From Hexactinellida sp. DTS-2022 (lineage: Eukaryota > Porifera > Hexactinellida), in the NCBI GenBank assembly GCA_028753945.1, contig JAPNXP010000004.1, positions 2,108,001 through 2,172,000 on the forward strand: 64,000 nt of DNA, in the 5' to 3' direction. The translations under genes were made by a program, and so were the position numbers. Every line of letters begins with the position of its first letter. Positions within the stretch are counted from its first letter, which is position 1. Below, one piece after another: positions 32,601 to 44,592 of the stretch. Below the pieces are notes generated by a model, which saw nothing but the letters and a program-made list of their open reading frames with translations, was not told where the DNA came from and searched no databases.

Positions 32601-33629
32601 GTTGAGTTTGTAGTTAAACGTAGAGATCATGCCCGTTGTTAAGCCTGATCAAATGTTGTGTCTAACTCAATTATTTGAATTATTTGTATTACGGTGAAAG
32701 GGTCACTCTACCAGGAAATCCCCTTGGATCCTAAGTGCCCCACTCCTTGGTATTTGATAAAATACAATGATCAAAGGTGAAGCCGCCGCCCTCACATTCC
32801 TAAAATACTCCTTTGCCCTCCCCCCTTGTCGAAATGTCTGGATGAAACACTGTTAGTACATAACTTTTTGTTTTTGCTAATCTTAACAACTGTGAGAACT
32901 GCCATAAATGGATATAAACCTATAGAATCTCCAAGACGGGGCTCAGGCGTGTCCAATATCATCTACTCGCCAAATTGAACAATATCCAACGAATATCGAA
33001 CTGTTCGTTAGCAAAATTGGTATACTGAAAGTATGGTTGGGACTAGGGGTTTCTTCCAGGAAAAATTTCGGTGCCCATGGAATATTTTTCTACCAAAATT
33101 ACGCACCTAGATGAAACATTGGATGGTACGGGTGTGAACTTTTCCACATCCGGGAATGCGGATGTGGATGCAGATGCGATATTGTAAACTCCGAAAATTC
33201 GGATAAGGATGCAGAACCGTGGACCCCCTTTAGCGTATACCCCTCCCATTGCCCATAATACAAATTTAGAGATATTGTCGACCCCCTACTTTCATCCGTG
33301 GACCCAATTTGAGAACCACTGTCCTATCAGATGTTTGGGAAGCAAGGAGTTCCATTGACGAATTCTACTGCGAATACAAGTTTAACTCATAATCTCATTA
33401 CTTTTCAGAGAGAATCTATATTGGTCTTTAATGTTACACTTAGTTCATTATGTCTTGTTATTTATTTCATGAATTAATTAACTATGTAGTCCTAGTTCAA
33501 ATATTCACTAACTACTATTATATATTTAATTAATATCAGAAGGGGAACAAGGTACAAGAAAAACCTAAGAAATATGCATCAACAATGTAACCTGACTATA
33601 AAACAATGACAAACTATATTATATAAAAT
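32601..33629. other. MITE fragments, no gene
   Basis: 33044-33116 resembles the CAGGCTTTCATCC family (GGGTTTCTTCCAGG and CTAGATGAAACA). 33212-33323 is a fragment of the GGACCCCC family seen whole at 52922. 33140-33210 shares GCGGATG and AAACTCCG phrases with 35995-36146. The rest is unassigned. Confidence 0.5.
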
Positions 33630-33884
33630 CATAGCCTACTAAACATAAGGCCATTTCACTGAGCCAAATGCGCCTGGACCAGGGATAAGATGAAGGCGAT
33701 TTTCTTATATCCCATAATGTAAATATATATATTTTGATTAAAACTACAAATGGTTATCTGGTTTAGAAAAATAGTTAACGAGATTCGTCTGTAAATATTA
33801 GCTATTCTAATTACAAATTCTCTTTAATTCAATCAGAATTTGCCTTTATAATGCTAGTTCCTTGTTTATTTATATCCTGAACTA

Positions 33885-34564
33885 ATGCCCAACTCTTGTT
33901 CTGCTCCCAGATGTGCTACTGGGTACTATAGTTACCATAGTGGTGTGCAGTATTAACATTCCTTCTGGGCCATAAGACATCGTCCATAAGTGGAAACGTT
34001 TTCTGCATAGAGATGGTGAGTATGCTTTACTAGTTGTACATGCTTAATTAATTAATTACCAGTTTTCCTTTAAGCGTAACACCACTTACATACTTTAATT
34101 AATAAATAACTTATATGTAGAGCGTCTATTTCTAGACCAGGTTTTCTTACATATACATTAGTAATACCCATAGACGGCAGGGATTTTGGTCTAGAGAATT
34201 TAGAGACGGTCGACAATTTTTTGGCTTATTTGTATGGGCTTTTTATATAGACCGTCTACATATAAGGATGCTCTTTAATTAATCATACGTAATTATGTAA
34301 TTATATGCTAGATCTTCACACACTGAAAAACATTTTCCTTTGTGCTAAACACTTTGATCCTGATGATATCGTTGACACACAAACTTATCTTGACATTGAT
34401 GGCCAAACGAAGATACGACCAATAAAAGCTACATTGAAGAAATGCGCATTACCTAAATACCTTCCTGGTGGCCCTAATCGTCTTAATCACAATATCAAGT
34501 ATCAGCGGCTTGATAATGACAAAAGGAGCATGATTTACAGATGCAAGTATGTCAAGTTGTGCTA
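33885..34564 (+). pseudogene. THAP domain of P-D, two exons
   Basis: Exon 1 begins MPNSCSAPRCATGYYS (C-x3-C zinc ligands) and is damaged by an in-frame TAA; it ends HRDG at about 34017. A GTGAGTATG donor at 34018 and a TATGCTAG acceptor at 34312-34314 fit an intron. Exon 2 reads LHTLKNIFLCAKHFDPDDIV with the C-x2-H ligands and CALPKYLPGGPN, the THAP C-terminal AVP-like box. THAP domains bind the P-element ends. The intron contains a MITE (34114-34262). Confidence 0.75.
34114..34262. mobile_element. Small MITE in THAP intron
   Basis: 149 bp, ends TATGTAGAGCGTCTAT and complement of TATGTAGACGGTCTAT. TCTAGACC and GGTCTAGA lie inside. Flanks TA-rich. Confidence 0.65.
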
Positions 34565-35879
34565 AATGTAAATGTTTGTATTTTAACATGTTGTATGTAA
34601 TTGTATATAGGCAATGAATAGAGTGTTGACTTGTACGAAGAGAACAGAGAAAATTCACTGTCTCTAAATCATCTGACATTAAGATTGATACCACATTTAT
34701 ATTGTCAATAAGACATCAAATATTGTCATTTCAGTCCAAACATTATTACTATTGATAAGTTTCTTTAAGTCAGAGTGTTATAATCGTGGAACCCTTGCGA
34801 ATCTCTCAATCAGCTGGATGTTTGAAAACCGATAGATATGGACATTGATTGATTAACCAACTTGAGAATATTAGACTGTTTAAGTGCCCTCTCATTTTCC
34901 AGGACTTGACGAACCAATACATTGTAGTTTTACATCTGTAATCTCGTTCCTTAAAGAATCCGTTCCCTGAGACGAACTCCCTTCCAAGAGTGTTGATAAT
35001 AGAAAAGATCATGTCCATAAAGATAGAGATTCGTTTATGGAATTTATCAGCAGCTTCAAACCCATGAAGATTATCTTTATCGCAGCCATCCGGAGAATTG
35101 TGATTTCACACATAATGTCTGTGGCCACTCTCTTGAAGTTTTTTCCTGAATTCATACACAAGACAACCTCTAGCTTTTATCGGAGGATATTCTGCCTTTC
35201 TTATTAAGGAAATTGTCTAAAATCTCAGATTTGTACCCCAATCGTTGTTCAGTACTCAGTGAAAGTATAAGGAATTGAATGGAAATTGAAGACCGGAATT
35301 TTAACTTTTGCCTTTTGATTGGCCTTTTTGATCGTGACTGCTTAAAATGGCCCTTCCAATTACGTGTTAAATGTGGTGTTTACACCTTGGTTAGTGTTTA
35401 CATTTATGTTTTCAATCGGATTCAAGCAACTCCCCCTCCTAAAACTCGATAGTGAAAAGTGCGAAGACTTCTTTGATGAGTGTATAGATTGCTTACTACG
35501 GAAGGAAAATCAATTTATTACTCTAAATTTTAACAACAGTAGCCAATTGTTACTTAACAGCAACAAGGCAAAGAACCATATTGTATTATTGTTCCTACTA
35601 CCTGTCCCAAAGAAAATCATGAGAGATTCCTCTAAATATTTGCTTAGTTTTCAATAATTATACTATCTATTTTGCATGTAATAATAATAATTGAGCTTGA
35701 ATTGATGTTGGGAGACAACTATGACCCATATATAAAACTTTGATATGTGTAGTTGATATAATGAGTCTAGTATTAATCAGGTAATTGGTTACAGTTAGAA
35801 AAATAAACCCGCCTTTATCTTATCCCTGGTCCAAAGCAGTGAAATGGCCTTTATATAGTAGTCTATGATAAAATGTATT

Positions 35880-35979
35880 ATGTAGATTATTGAATACTAT
35901 ATACTAACTCGTTTAACCAACCCATGGTCCAAAGAAAACATGAGTGCCGTTGCTTTAGTATATTAGAATGCTTTGATTA
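35880..35979. mobile_element. Isolated P-type right terminus
   Basis: Read inward on the minus strand: CAAAGCATTCTAATATACTA, AAGCAACGGCACTCATG and then GGACCATGGGTTGGTTAA. This closely matches the P-F terminus (CAAAGCATTCTATACACTAA ... GGACCAGGGATTGGTTAG). Its left partner was not found. P-D may have inserted into this older copy. Confidence 0.6.
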
Positions 35980-36599
35980 GGAAAAATAAATATAATTGGG
36001 ATGGGACGGATGTGAGATTCATAAACTCCGTGTATGCAGATGTTAGGCGAATGTAAGATTTTAAACTCCGGAGATTATAATGTGGAGGCTGAGTTAAGAA
36101 ATCATGCGAAGCACCGCAAATGCGGATGCGGAGTTCTGTCCAAACCATAAATGAAAAAGTAAAAATATCGAGGACTATCAATAAAATAAAATAAATAAAA
36201 ATGGATTTTCTAGACTAATTAAGATTGAGGGGTGCAACTGGAGGTTTGATCATTAATAAAACATTTTTTGATTCGATAATAGAATGCATCGAATAATTTA
36301 TATTCCTCCCTCTCTACTATGCATTTTAACATCAATACAAATATCATGGTCCAGGATGGGTTCGCTTTGGTTAGAAACTAAGAACATAGATTAAGAATCT
36401 TACACGTGTACAAGAACTAAAAACAATTACAAACAATTAAGATAATTAAAAAGAGAATAATAAAGTGTAGAGTTACCAGATCCGCTCCAATGATGAACAG
36501 TATATCTCTTCTTTTGTTTAAGTTTAGAATTATCCATTTCATGAATCGATTCATACAAACTAAAATGAAAAATATAAAGAAAACATACTAAATTTGTTG

Positions 36600-37880
36600 G
36601 GAATGTGGACTGTTGTCATAGTGATCAATAATAACTATTAGGTATTGTATATATAGTATATATGTTATTTAGATTTTTATCAAAGGTTAATTTTACAAAA
36701 TCAACATGAATCATGGAATTAAAACAAGTGTTCGACTTTGGCTAAATTACTCGGATAGGCCTTAGATTTATTGAATTTTGTTCAGAATTCGCTTCATCCA
36801 AGTAGTATATACCTAAGTGAACACTTTCATGAAGAAAAACATTTACTAGAATGAAAAATATTTTTGATTTGTTGATTTCGTAAATCAACAAATCAAAAAT
36901 TGCAAAAATCTAAAATTTTAGTTGTGGCATTTTGGTGATATTATATCCGACAATTTGAAATTTTCTGAACGAAATTACAGAAGTAAGTACACTAGACACC
37001 ATTTCTAGTAACCTAAACTCATTTGAATATCACATTAAGCAAACTTCAAATCAAAACTATTATGAGATTATACATATTACATACAATTTCCAGACTAAAT
37101 AAATTACGATGAAACCGAAAATTATCTAAAATTATCTAAAATTTAATTTATTCAATGCCAAGTAAATGTTGTTCTTCTACAAAAAAGAGGAAGATATTTA
37201 ATGTCATTACCCGAGTTATTAAAAGTAAATGTCATATCTCTACAGATATTATAGGATGCCTAACGTCATCACATCCAAAGAATCCTATAAACCACCTTTG
37301 GGTTAGAAAGCGAATTTCCAGCATTTCTTAAGCAAAAGGACCTTCAGAATTTAATGATAGAGACCGAAATGTAATTCTACAAATGGACGAGATACATGTG
37401 AAGTGCACCGTTGCTCAGAAGTGAGGAAGAGTACTCTGATATTAAATGTTACTTACTGAAGCAATTAAAACTGTTATCGCTATAATGGCAATCAAGATTA
37501 TCCAGGAAGTGGTCGCAAATTGTCCGCCTAATACCATGTTCTTCAAACTCTGCTGATGAGATATTTGCAGTAATCAAATCTGTTATCTGTGATGTAGAAC
37601 GTTGTGATCCGATAGTGCAAGTGATTTGCACTGACAACGATTCATTTAACGTTAGTTTTTCAAACTATTTTAAACGGATAACAAAACTTTAACTGTAACG
37701 TAATCGTCCCCCATTGATCCAGAAATAAAAAGCTTTTAATCTTCAACTTCTTACCATAATTAAATCAATTAGAAACAGTTGGCACAATTTAGAAAGATTA
37801 AGAGGGAGAGATTTCCTACCCAAATTCGTTAATTTTTCTATCACAAAAAGCTAAGTTTAAGACAAAACTTAAACTTAAAC
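36600..37880 (+). pseudogene. P-element transposase remnant P-H
   Basis: Plus strand, shifting frames: EFNDRDRNVILQMDEIHVKC (about 37345-37405), IFAVIKSVICDVERCDPIVQ and VICTDNDSFNVSF (37560-37660), TIIKSIRNSWHNLE (37750-37800). These match the corresponding blocks of P-F and P-G in order. A possible THAP scrap (TFMKKN) lies near 36830. Termini not found. It ends near an AACTTAAACTTAGTTT tract that resembles the Harbinger subterminal sequence. Confidence 0.75.
36860..36900. repeat. Perfect 19-bp-arm hairpin, 3-nt loop
   Basis: ATTTTTGATTTGTTGATTT, loop CGT, exact complement. Confidence 0.95.
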
Positions 37881-38038
37881 TTAGTTTAGTTTTGAAGTTA
37901 TGAAGATTAGTCCAATGCTCACTGCAAATGATCTTAAAGATTCGGTGAGTATTTCATATATTTATAAATATGCTACAGATGAGAAATTATTATAACGGAT
38001 GATTCAAAATTATACATATTAAGAGACATAGGTATAAG

Positions 38039-38482
38039 CAGTAGCGGCGCTAGAGATGGGGCTAGAAGAGAAAAACTAAGAAATATTTAAAAACAAGTAT
38101 TTCAAATTTCAATGTTAAACCAATCATAAACCATTTATATAAAAGTATTTAAATAATTGAGGTTTAATTACATTTAAAAAATTAGTTGTCATCAAATTTA
38201 GGATAATCACCATTGTGTAACATCTAATTTAGAATAATGGCTATTGTCTTAATTTCAAATTTAGAATGATCATCATTGTCATAATTCCGAATAAATAGTA
38301 GGTATTGCAAACCTAGTATATTCACGTTTATTCAATGGACAGCTGATTCAAAATTATTCATAATGTGCCCAAAATTAATTATTGTATTTTGCTTAGATAA
38401 CTTTAATAAACGTTCAGCACCACGAAAAATAGTTGCAGCCCAGTTCAGCCCCATCAGTCCCGGAGAGCTAGCGCCGCCACTG
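38039..38482. mobile_element. hAT MITE, TSD GGTATAAG
   Basis: 444 bp, ends CAGTAGCGGCGCTAGAG and complement of CAGTGGCGGCGCTAGC, perfect flanks GGTATAAG (38031-38038, 38483-38490). Same family as 10213-10370 but with a longer, AT-rich interior. Confidence 0.95.
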
Positions 38483-39822
38483 GGTATAAGCAATTCAGAA
38501 TCAGCACCAAGAGAAGATCTATTTGCTATCCCAAGAAGCAGTCCAACAATCTTAAGAGTAGGGATTCAAGGATAATGAGAGAAGAGCACGGCAGGCTAGA
38601 GAAATTGTTTGAAAAGTTCATACTACTTATTAATAAATAATTGTATAACTGATAAACAAGGGTTATATAAAATAGATATAATGGATCCGGCTTTCTTTTG
38701 ATGAATAATTTGATACCATCTTAAATAAATAATTTATTATCTGTAAATATTTATAATTCGTAAGTTTGTACATCATTGATATATATAAGACTCTACGAAG
38801 TAATCAAGATCATTTGTAGTGCTAATTCGACTTGATGTAATCATAACTAACAGCATATATTATAAGATCAAAATCAGAACATTATGGAATATGTTAGTTA
38901 TCTCATCGCTTGTTCTGATTACAAGTGAAGGTAAATTGGTCCGAATGCGATAGCTAAATTCGAAAAAATTCAAATTCATTTTTTAATTCTTTGTAAGTCA
39001 AGGCATTTGTTGGCTATAATGCAATACATAACTTATTTAAAATAATTATTAAAATAGAAAGATTTAATTGTAATCCACTTGCGTTCAATATGGCAGGATC
39101 TAATCTAATGTATATATGTTGCAGTGCAAACTCGTTTTTGGTGTAATCGCGATTTCATCGGTGCAATCGCGATTACACTGGTATGTTGGTGTGATCGCGT
39201 TTACACTGTTGTAATCGCGATTTATGTTTTTAGTTGAGCTTGCGGTTAGTTTAGATAGATAGTGATACTGGTATACAAATGAGAAGAATTGTAGTTTGTA
39301 AAATCACATAGTCATATAAGATGACAGGCAAACTATCAAAAGAACATTGACTCAAGTTACTTGATTTTAGATATGTTGATTCATTTGTGGTACTAATCTA
39401 GAGTTACGGATCTTTGGTCTATTTTGTAATTAACATTTGGACCCTCTATTTAGTTTCAGTTGTACTATGTATAGATTTGTACTTTTATGTAACTTCACTT
39501 ACTTAATATAGTTGAAATTTGTTATATAACTTAAAAATTAATCGAACTAAATATAATTAGAGAACATGATTTAGATCGATAAAAAAATTATTGATTGCCT
39601 ACAGATTGGGTGGTATTAATACAAGTTTGCAAACTCTAATTAGCTAACTAATGAACTGACTAGTAATATTACTTGTTGAAACAGCTATGGCCCTAGTGAC
39701 ATTTAAAGTTGTAAGCTCTCCCTAAATTCTTACATGGACACCTCTACGTTTTGCAAAATTGCTCATACAGGAAGACCCGTTAGTTATTCCAAGGGAAGCA
39801 CTCTGTGTAACCTCTGTCTGTG
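38483..39822. other. Unassigned sequence
   Basis: No supported gene. Holds the TCGCGA motif cluster (39140-39224). A tract at 39290-39350 (GACAGGCAAACTATCAAAAG) recurs at 43040-43075. Confidence 0.45.
39140..39224. repeat. Four copies of GTGTAATCGCGATT-like motif
   Basis: Copies start at about 39140, 39160, 39188 and 39209: GTGTAATCGCGATT, GTGCAATCGCGATT, GTGTGATCGCGTTT, TTGTAATCGCGATT. The core AATCGCGATT is its own complement. Unexplained; could be protein-binding sites in an element end. Confidence 0.75.
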
Positions 39823-40700
39823 TTACGGTCTCAAGCGGGAGACTATCGATAGAGAGCAGATTACTGGACATAGCTCAAACTGATTCCTAGTAGAAGCAAC
39901 TGAGATTGTGCCTTGAGTAGTGCCAACAGTGTAAGTAGAGTCATCTTTACCAGTATGCAAATAATAATAATCCGCAGTCCCAAAGAGTTGACTTTGCCGG
40001 GTCTGAAATGATATTATAACTCCATTTCCTATATGTGCAGGCTTAAACTTCTTAGAGCTTGAATTCAGCATTCTGTTATGCAAACTTTCTTGGTTTCGCT
40101 TTAATCCAGTACGCATCGTAATACAAGTTTCTTGGCGTGATGCAAGATCACATGCTGGACATACCACACTGCTACCATATGCTTTTTCACCCACAAATCT
40201 GCCACATATCGTATGAATGAAACGAAAAACGTGGACAAGAATGAACACCTGACGCCTTTCGACCACATGCAACGCAATCCATATTAAATAAATCACCGTT
40301 ATCATGTATTCTTTCAATTACGGTTTCTTCCAGGCGTGCGCAACGCGCCTTCAGGCGCGTAATTTTGAAAATAAACTTGTCTAGGCGCACAAAAAACTAT
40401 AGATGCTCCCATAGACGTAAAACAAAATTAGTATTCTAGGCGCGTGTGAGCGAGTTCAAACTTAATCTAGGAGCGAAAAATATTTTCCAGGATAAAAGGC
40501 TGCTTTCAATATAACGAGGTGGAGTAAGAGAATGAGGGAATGGAAGTTTGGTAGCAAGTCAATTCTGACTGTTCTGTAATTTCAGATTGATGATAGCCAG
40601 TTTGGAAAGGATGGTAATTTGACTCGATTGGAGATTCAAAGCCATCTGTAACTATATTTCAAACTGGTATCGGATAATATATTTAACTTTCTTACTCGTA
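39823..40700 (-). pseudogene. Ginger-type C-terminal fragment, copy 3
   Basis: Minus strand. DCVACGRKASGVHSCPRF (40200-40290) and SSVVCPACDLASRQETC form a PHD/RING-like cysteine-rich segment. HNRMLNSSSKKFKPAHIGNG and STRNQFELC follow. This block is typical of the C-terminus of KRBA2/Ginger-like integrase proteins, ending with a conserved RNQFELC-like motif. An open frame of 164 codons spans 39823-40317. A MITE at 40319-40502 cuts the upstream part, and weaker reading continues to about 40700. The integrase core is absent. Confidence 0.65.
40319..40502. mobile_element. hAT MITE (CAGGCTTTCATCC family), TSD CTTTCAAT
   Basis: 184 bp, reverse orientation to the other copies, ends TACGGTTTCTTCCAGG and complement of CAGCCTTTTATCCTGG, perfect flanks CTTTCAAT (40311-40318, 40503-40510). 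GGCGCG and CTAGGCGC repeats inside. Confidence 0.9.
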
Positions 40701-40737
40701 AATCTGAAGTCGAAATTTAGAATTGTATGGCACTGGG

Positions 40738-41507
40738 CACGGACTACTATAATATCCGGACTTGACAAAGCCAAACCACAGTCAAAAATGCGTAGGCTGA
40801 ACATTGTATGACTGAAAATATGGTCAATTCTGTATGTTTAGTCACTAAATTTGGTATCTAACACAATCTTTGGGCGCTCAATTCAAAAATGGCAACTTAA
40901 GTTCAAAAACTCACTCCCCGCCCTAATTTTTGGAAAAAGGCGTAGTCACACCCAAATATGGTCAATTACATATCTTTGTTTCTATTACTTCATCATAACA
41001 CTTAATTCGGAATATCCTCTTAACTAGGAAAGATATTGATGAACATATGATTGATAAATTGTTCAGCTAAATATATATTACTACGTGACCTTCGATATAG
41101 TACAAGGCCTGAGTGCTAAGCGAAAATTTGTGTACCATGGATTGCTTAAAGTGCATTGAAAAATGGAGAATTGATCTTTATTCCAATAATTAGCAATGAT
41201 AGAGCTGAAAGGTGTATTATAAACTACATATATCTTGTTTTTCTAGCATACTTTTAACATAGTTACGGAATTGACCATATTTGGGTGTGACTACGCCTTT
41301 TTGCAAAAATTAGGGCGGGGAGTGAGTTTTTGAACCTTGAATTGTCATTTTTGAATTCAGCGCCCAAAGATTGTCTTAGATACTGTACCAAATTTAGTGA
41401 CTAAACATACAGAATTGACCATATTTCCAGTCATACAATGTTCAGCCTACGCATTTTTGACTGTAGTTTGGCTTTGTCACGTCCGGGTATTATAGTACTA
41501 GTCCGTG
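40738..41507. mobile_element. Small foldback element, TSD CACTGGG
   Basis: 770 bp with inverted arms of about 240 bp (40738-40975 and 41280-41507), ends CACGGACTACTATAATATCC and complement of CACGGACTAGTACTATAAT. Direct flanks CACTGGG at 40731-40737 and 41508-41514. The centre holds a reversed piece of the P-related non-autonomous element (41087-41285). No coding. Confidence 0.9.
41087..41285. mobile_element. Reversed fragment of P-related non-autonomous element
   Basis: GTGACCTTCGATATAG, GTACCATGGATTGCTTAAAG and GGAGAATTGATCTTTATTCC match the reverse complement of 11400-11568 and 44880-45090, with an internal deletion. Confidence 0.7.
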
Positions 41508-41514
41508 CACTGGG

Positions 41515-42537
41515 TTATGATGGCTTACAGAATAAGTTTTATCCCACTGCACTAGTTTTGTTTAGGATAAAGTTCATGCTTCTATTTATGATTTCTTGAG
41601 TGTCACATTTTTGTTAGTGAAGATTAACTAAATTTGGTTCAATTCGCACCCTCTACAAGATAGAATCTGAAAATTTAGATAATAAGGTCATTATCGATTC
41701 TGATGTTCCATTTTCAGTACTCGTGATGGGGATAGGTCTGACCCATTTGTAGTGTCTGCTGAATGGTAGGGGTCAGGATAGGTAGGGTGTTTTGGAGCAT
41801 TTGTGATTATTCTTAATCGTGGCCTTCGATACCTAAGGCATGACCACTACTTTGAACCATGGATCACTTAAAGTGTATACAAATACTTTAAATAATGAGT
41901 TAAATCGAGTTTTTGAGAATTTAAATATGAAAACTAATAGACTGTAACTAATATATTAATACACAACAACATCAATATACAATTGATTCAAGTAAATACT
42001 AGTTATAAAATGGTACAGAGTGTGTAGCTATTTGATTTGAATTTATTGTGGTTTTAATGAGTTATGCGGCTATCACTTAATGTTTTTTCAATAAGTTCAT
42101 GATCTTGTTTTTATTCACTAAGATAGAATTGATTGCCATATAATAATCTTCTTTAACATATTCCAGCCTATTGTGTTGCATGAAAGACACTTATTTCTCC
42201 AATAAGTGTCTTTCATATTGCAAATTCTCGAATCTATTTCGACATTGGAGCATATCATCCACAACTTGATAACTGCCTCAGGCACTAGGGCTGAAGGACA
42301 CGTTATGGCCATCTCTATCAATCGAAGATATTAGGCCGTAGACAGAATCGGTTGCACACACATCGAAAGTGTCTTCTTCAGAGAAGTTGGATAAACATTG
42401 AGAACATATCCTGCATATTTTCTCATCAATGTTCATGTTAGAAGATTTAGTACAACTACATCGCTTCTGTTTAGAGATTGAATGAACACAATAACCGTAA
42501 ATAAAGCCTGAAGTGTGTAGTAGAGTTGTATGAGTGT
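41515..42537. other. Unassigned sequence with P-like terminus scrap
   Basis: 41817-41875 (GGCCTTCGATACCTAAGGC, GAACCATGGATCACTTAA) resembles the terminus of the P-related element. A minus-strand frame at 42300-42480 (NIDEKICRICSQCLSNFSEE) is cysteine-containing but not recognised. The hairpin at 42180-42216 lies between. Confidence 0.4.
42180..42216. repeat. Perfect 16-bp-arm hairpin, 5-nt loop
   Basis: ATGAAAGACACTTATT, loop TCTCC, exact complement. Confidence 0.95.
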
Positions 42538-42545
42538 GATAGGGG

Positions 42546-42705
42546 CAGGGCCGTAGGAAGGGTCCCCCGAACCCCCCGGCCTGGGGGGCCGCATTTAAGG
42601 GGCCCCATAAATTCATATAACAAAATTATATTACTTATTCATTCCTATGTAGGGGCCCCTGAAGGGGTCCGGGGGGGAGCCCCAGGATACGTAGCTACGG
42701 CGCTG
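42546..42705. mobile_element. hAT MITE, TSD GATAGGGG
   Basis: 160 bp, ends CAGGGCCGTAGGAAGGG and complement of CAGCGCCGTAGCTACG, perfect flanks GATAGGGG (42538-42545, 42706-42713). G/C-runs inside each end. Confidence 0.95.
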
Positions 42706-42713
42706 GATAGGGG

Positions 42714-43079
42714 TCTCCACTTCATCTATTAGTGTAAAGACTCTTTCAGTGAGAGTGAACCTCCGTCCAGCGTATTAGGGAAGAATAACTTGAGAATTGC
42801 AGAAATCTAAATTAGTCTCTCACTCTGGAAAATCTGATATACTGTCACTTTATATATTTGCCCCTTCATCATCCGGTATATCCCAAATTAATGTTCGATC
42901 TGGTTGGAGGAATGAACTCAGATAGAAAATTTATTACTTCACTGATCGGAACAGAAGTTTTTAGTGTTCGGAACAACTCTGTTCGGATTAGCAAGGGTGT
43001 ACTGTAGTTAGTGTAATAATATAATCATCACATATCATATGACAGACAAACTGTCAAAAGAACATTTATAATGTTTGAT
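42714..43079. other. Unassigned sequence with mariner-type right end
   Basis: GTTCGGATTAGCAAGGGTGT followed by ACTGTA at about 42986-43011 looks like a pogo/mariner right terminus. TGTTCGGAACA repeats occur just inside it. Left end not found. Confidence 0.4.
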
Positions 43080-44592
43080 CATAGCCTACTTTACATAAAG
43101 CCTAACAGTAAACTACGAATTTGGTACCATGGATGCGGTCGAAGATGGGGAATTTTAGGTAACCACAATATTCTGCCATGATTTAATGATTTACAATAAA
43201 CCATAATATTTGAATATGAGTTGCATTATATGATATCCAACATGAAATTTTATTTGTTTGTTTCTTATACTAATTTTTCTAATCACTGTTCACATTCCCA
43301 ACTCCCATACTAATTAGTAATTATGTAAGAGTAACTATAATCCAGAAGATCGTGTTCCTGTATTCAGAATGCCTCAACAGTCGGCTCAACTAAGAGAGTC
43401 TTGGCTTCGAGCTCTGCATAGGGAAGATGTAGATAATCTTAATATTGTTTTTGTTTGAGTGAAACATTTTAGAGAAGAGGATATTGAGTACACCCACAAA
43501 GTTCCTAACGGAGATGGAACTACCACAAGCTTCCACGCAAAAATCTCAAGTTAAAAGATTGGACAGTACCAGTTTACTTACCAGGTTGTCCACCATACTA
43601 CTCTTCACAGTCTACTACAAAACGCAGACGTCTTTCCATTGATTCGAAAGAAGGTGAACTACTCCAGCAGGATTTAAACATCACAGACTGAAGTGAAGGA
43701 GAAGTATTTGGTGCACACTTTTCAGGATTTGAAAGTGAAGTTAACTTTTATTTCTTTACCTAATTGGTCATTATGGTTTCCGAATAGCAGAGTCTAATTT
43801 TTATGCGTCCTCACTTGCTGAATTCAAATATTTGGTCGATGTTTACGTGATAGTTGAATCCGATTTGTCTATAAAAGCATTTTATAACGGTGATTTTATC
43901 CTCTCTCTGCTCTATAAGTGATACTCGACTGCTTGAGTCAATTTTATGTGAAATTTATGAATTTTCTCACCAGCCTAGCTCCTCTAAATACCTCTAATAT
44001 CGAATGTACAAACGCTACCCTTATTTCTATGGCAATGGAGCATATACAACAAGCAATTGAAAAAGTTCTTAATTCTGATGAATTCATCGAATGTCCAGAG
44101 CTTTCTAGACTTCAATTCATTCTGTGTCAGCTAGAAAATAGCCACATTCCTATTAACAGGCGCAGATATAATTTGATCAGTCAAATTTTGGCACTTTAAA
44201 CGCATCTGATTTCGCCAGCTTGCTACAAGTTTTCCGGACTTTACCTTGTTTATCTCTTCCACACTTCCATACCTTAGAAAATGTTATCACACTTTTGGAC
44301 TTCAAAATGATTAAATTCTTCTCTTTTCTTAAACAAGTGACTAATTATTTTTCTACTGAACAAAAGCATGTCATTATCCAAATGGATGAAATACACATCA
44401 AATCGGACATATCTTACAAAGGAGGAAAACTAGTTGGTTCTAATCTAAATCCTGATGATCCAACCAAAAGAGTATTTGCTATCATGGTATCTAATCTTCA
44501 TAAAAAATGGTCCTGTATAGTCCGTTTATTGCCATGCACGGTAATTTCTGCTGAAAAGATATTTTCTGTTATACAAGAGATAATGATTGAGA
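43080..44592 (+). mobile_element. P-element copy P-E, 3' half missing
   Basis: Left terminus CATAGCCTACTTTACATAAA at 43080. THAP remnant: LRESWLRALHREDVDNLN then VKHFREEDIEY and PNGDGTTT (43390-43530), with the zinc cysteine before HF lost. Transposase: MAMEHIQQAIEKVLNSDEFI, PINRRRYNLISQILAL (43918-44199), KHVIIQMDEIHIKSDISYKG and FAIMVSNLHKKWSCIVRLLP (44220-44603). At 44593 it breaks into the P-related non-autonomous element. Several frameshifts. Confidence 0.85.

Larger units (their letters stand above)
33630..35866 (+). mobile_element. P-element copy P-D
   Basis: 2.24 kb with inverted ends CATAGCCTACTAAACATAAG and complement of ATAGACTACTATATAAAGG, each followed inward by GGACCAGGGATAAGAT. 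Flanks TATAAAAT and GATAAAAT agree in 7 of 8 bases, the expected P duplication length. It holds a THAP domain but little or no recognisable transposase, so it is an internally deleted copy. A minus-strand frame at 34806-35018 (MDMIFSIINTLGREFVSGNG) is protein-like and of unknown origin. Confidence 0.85.
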
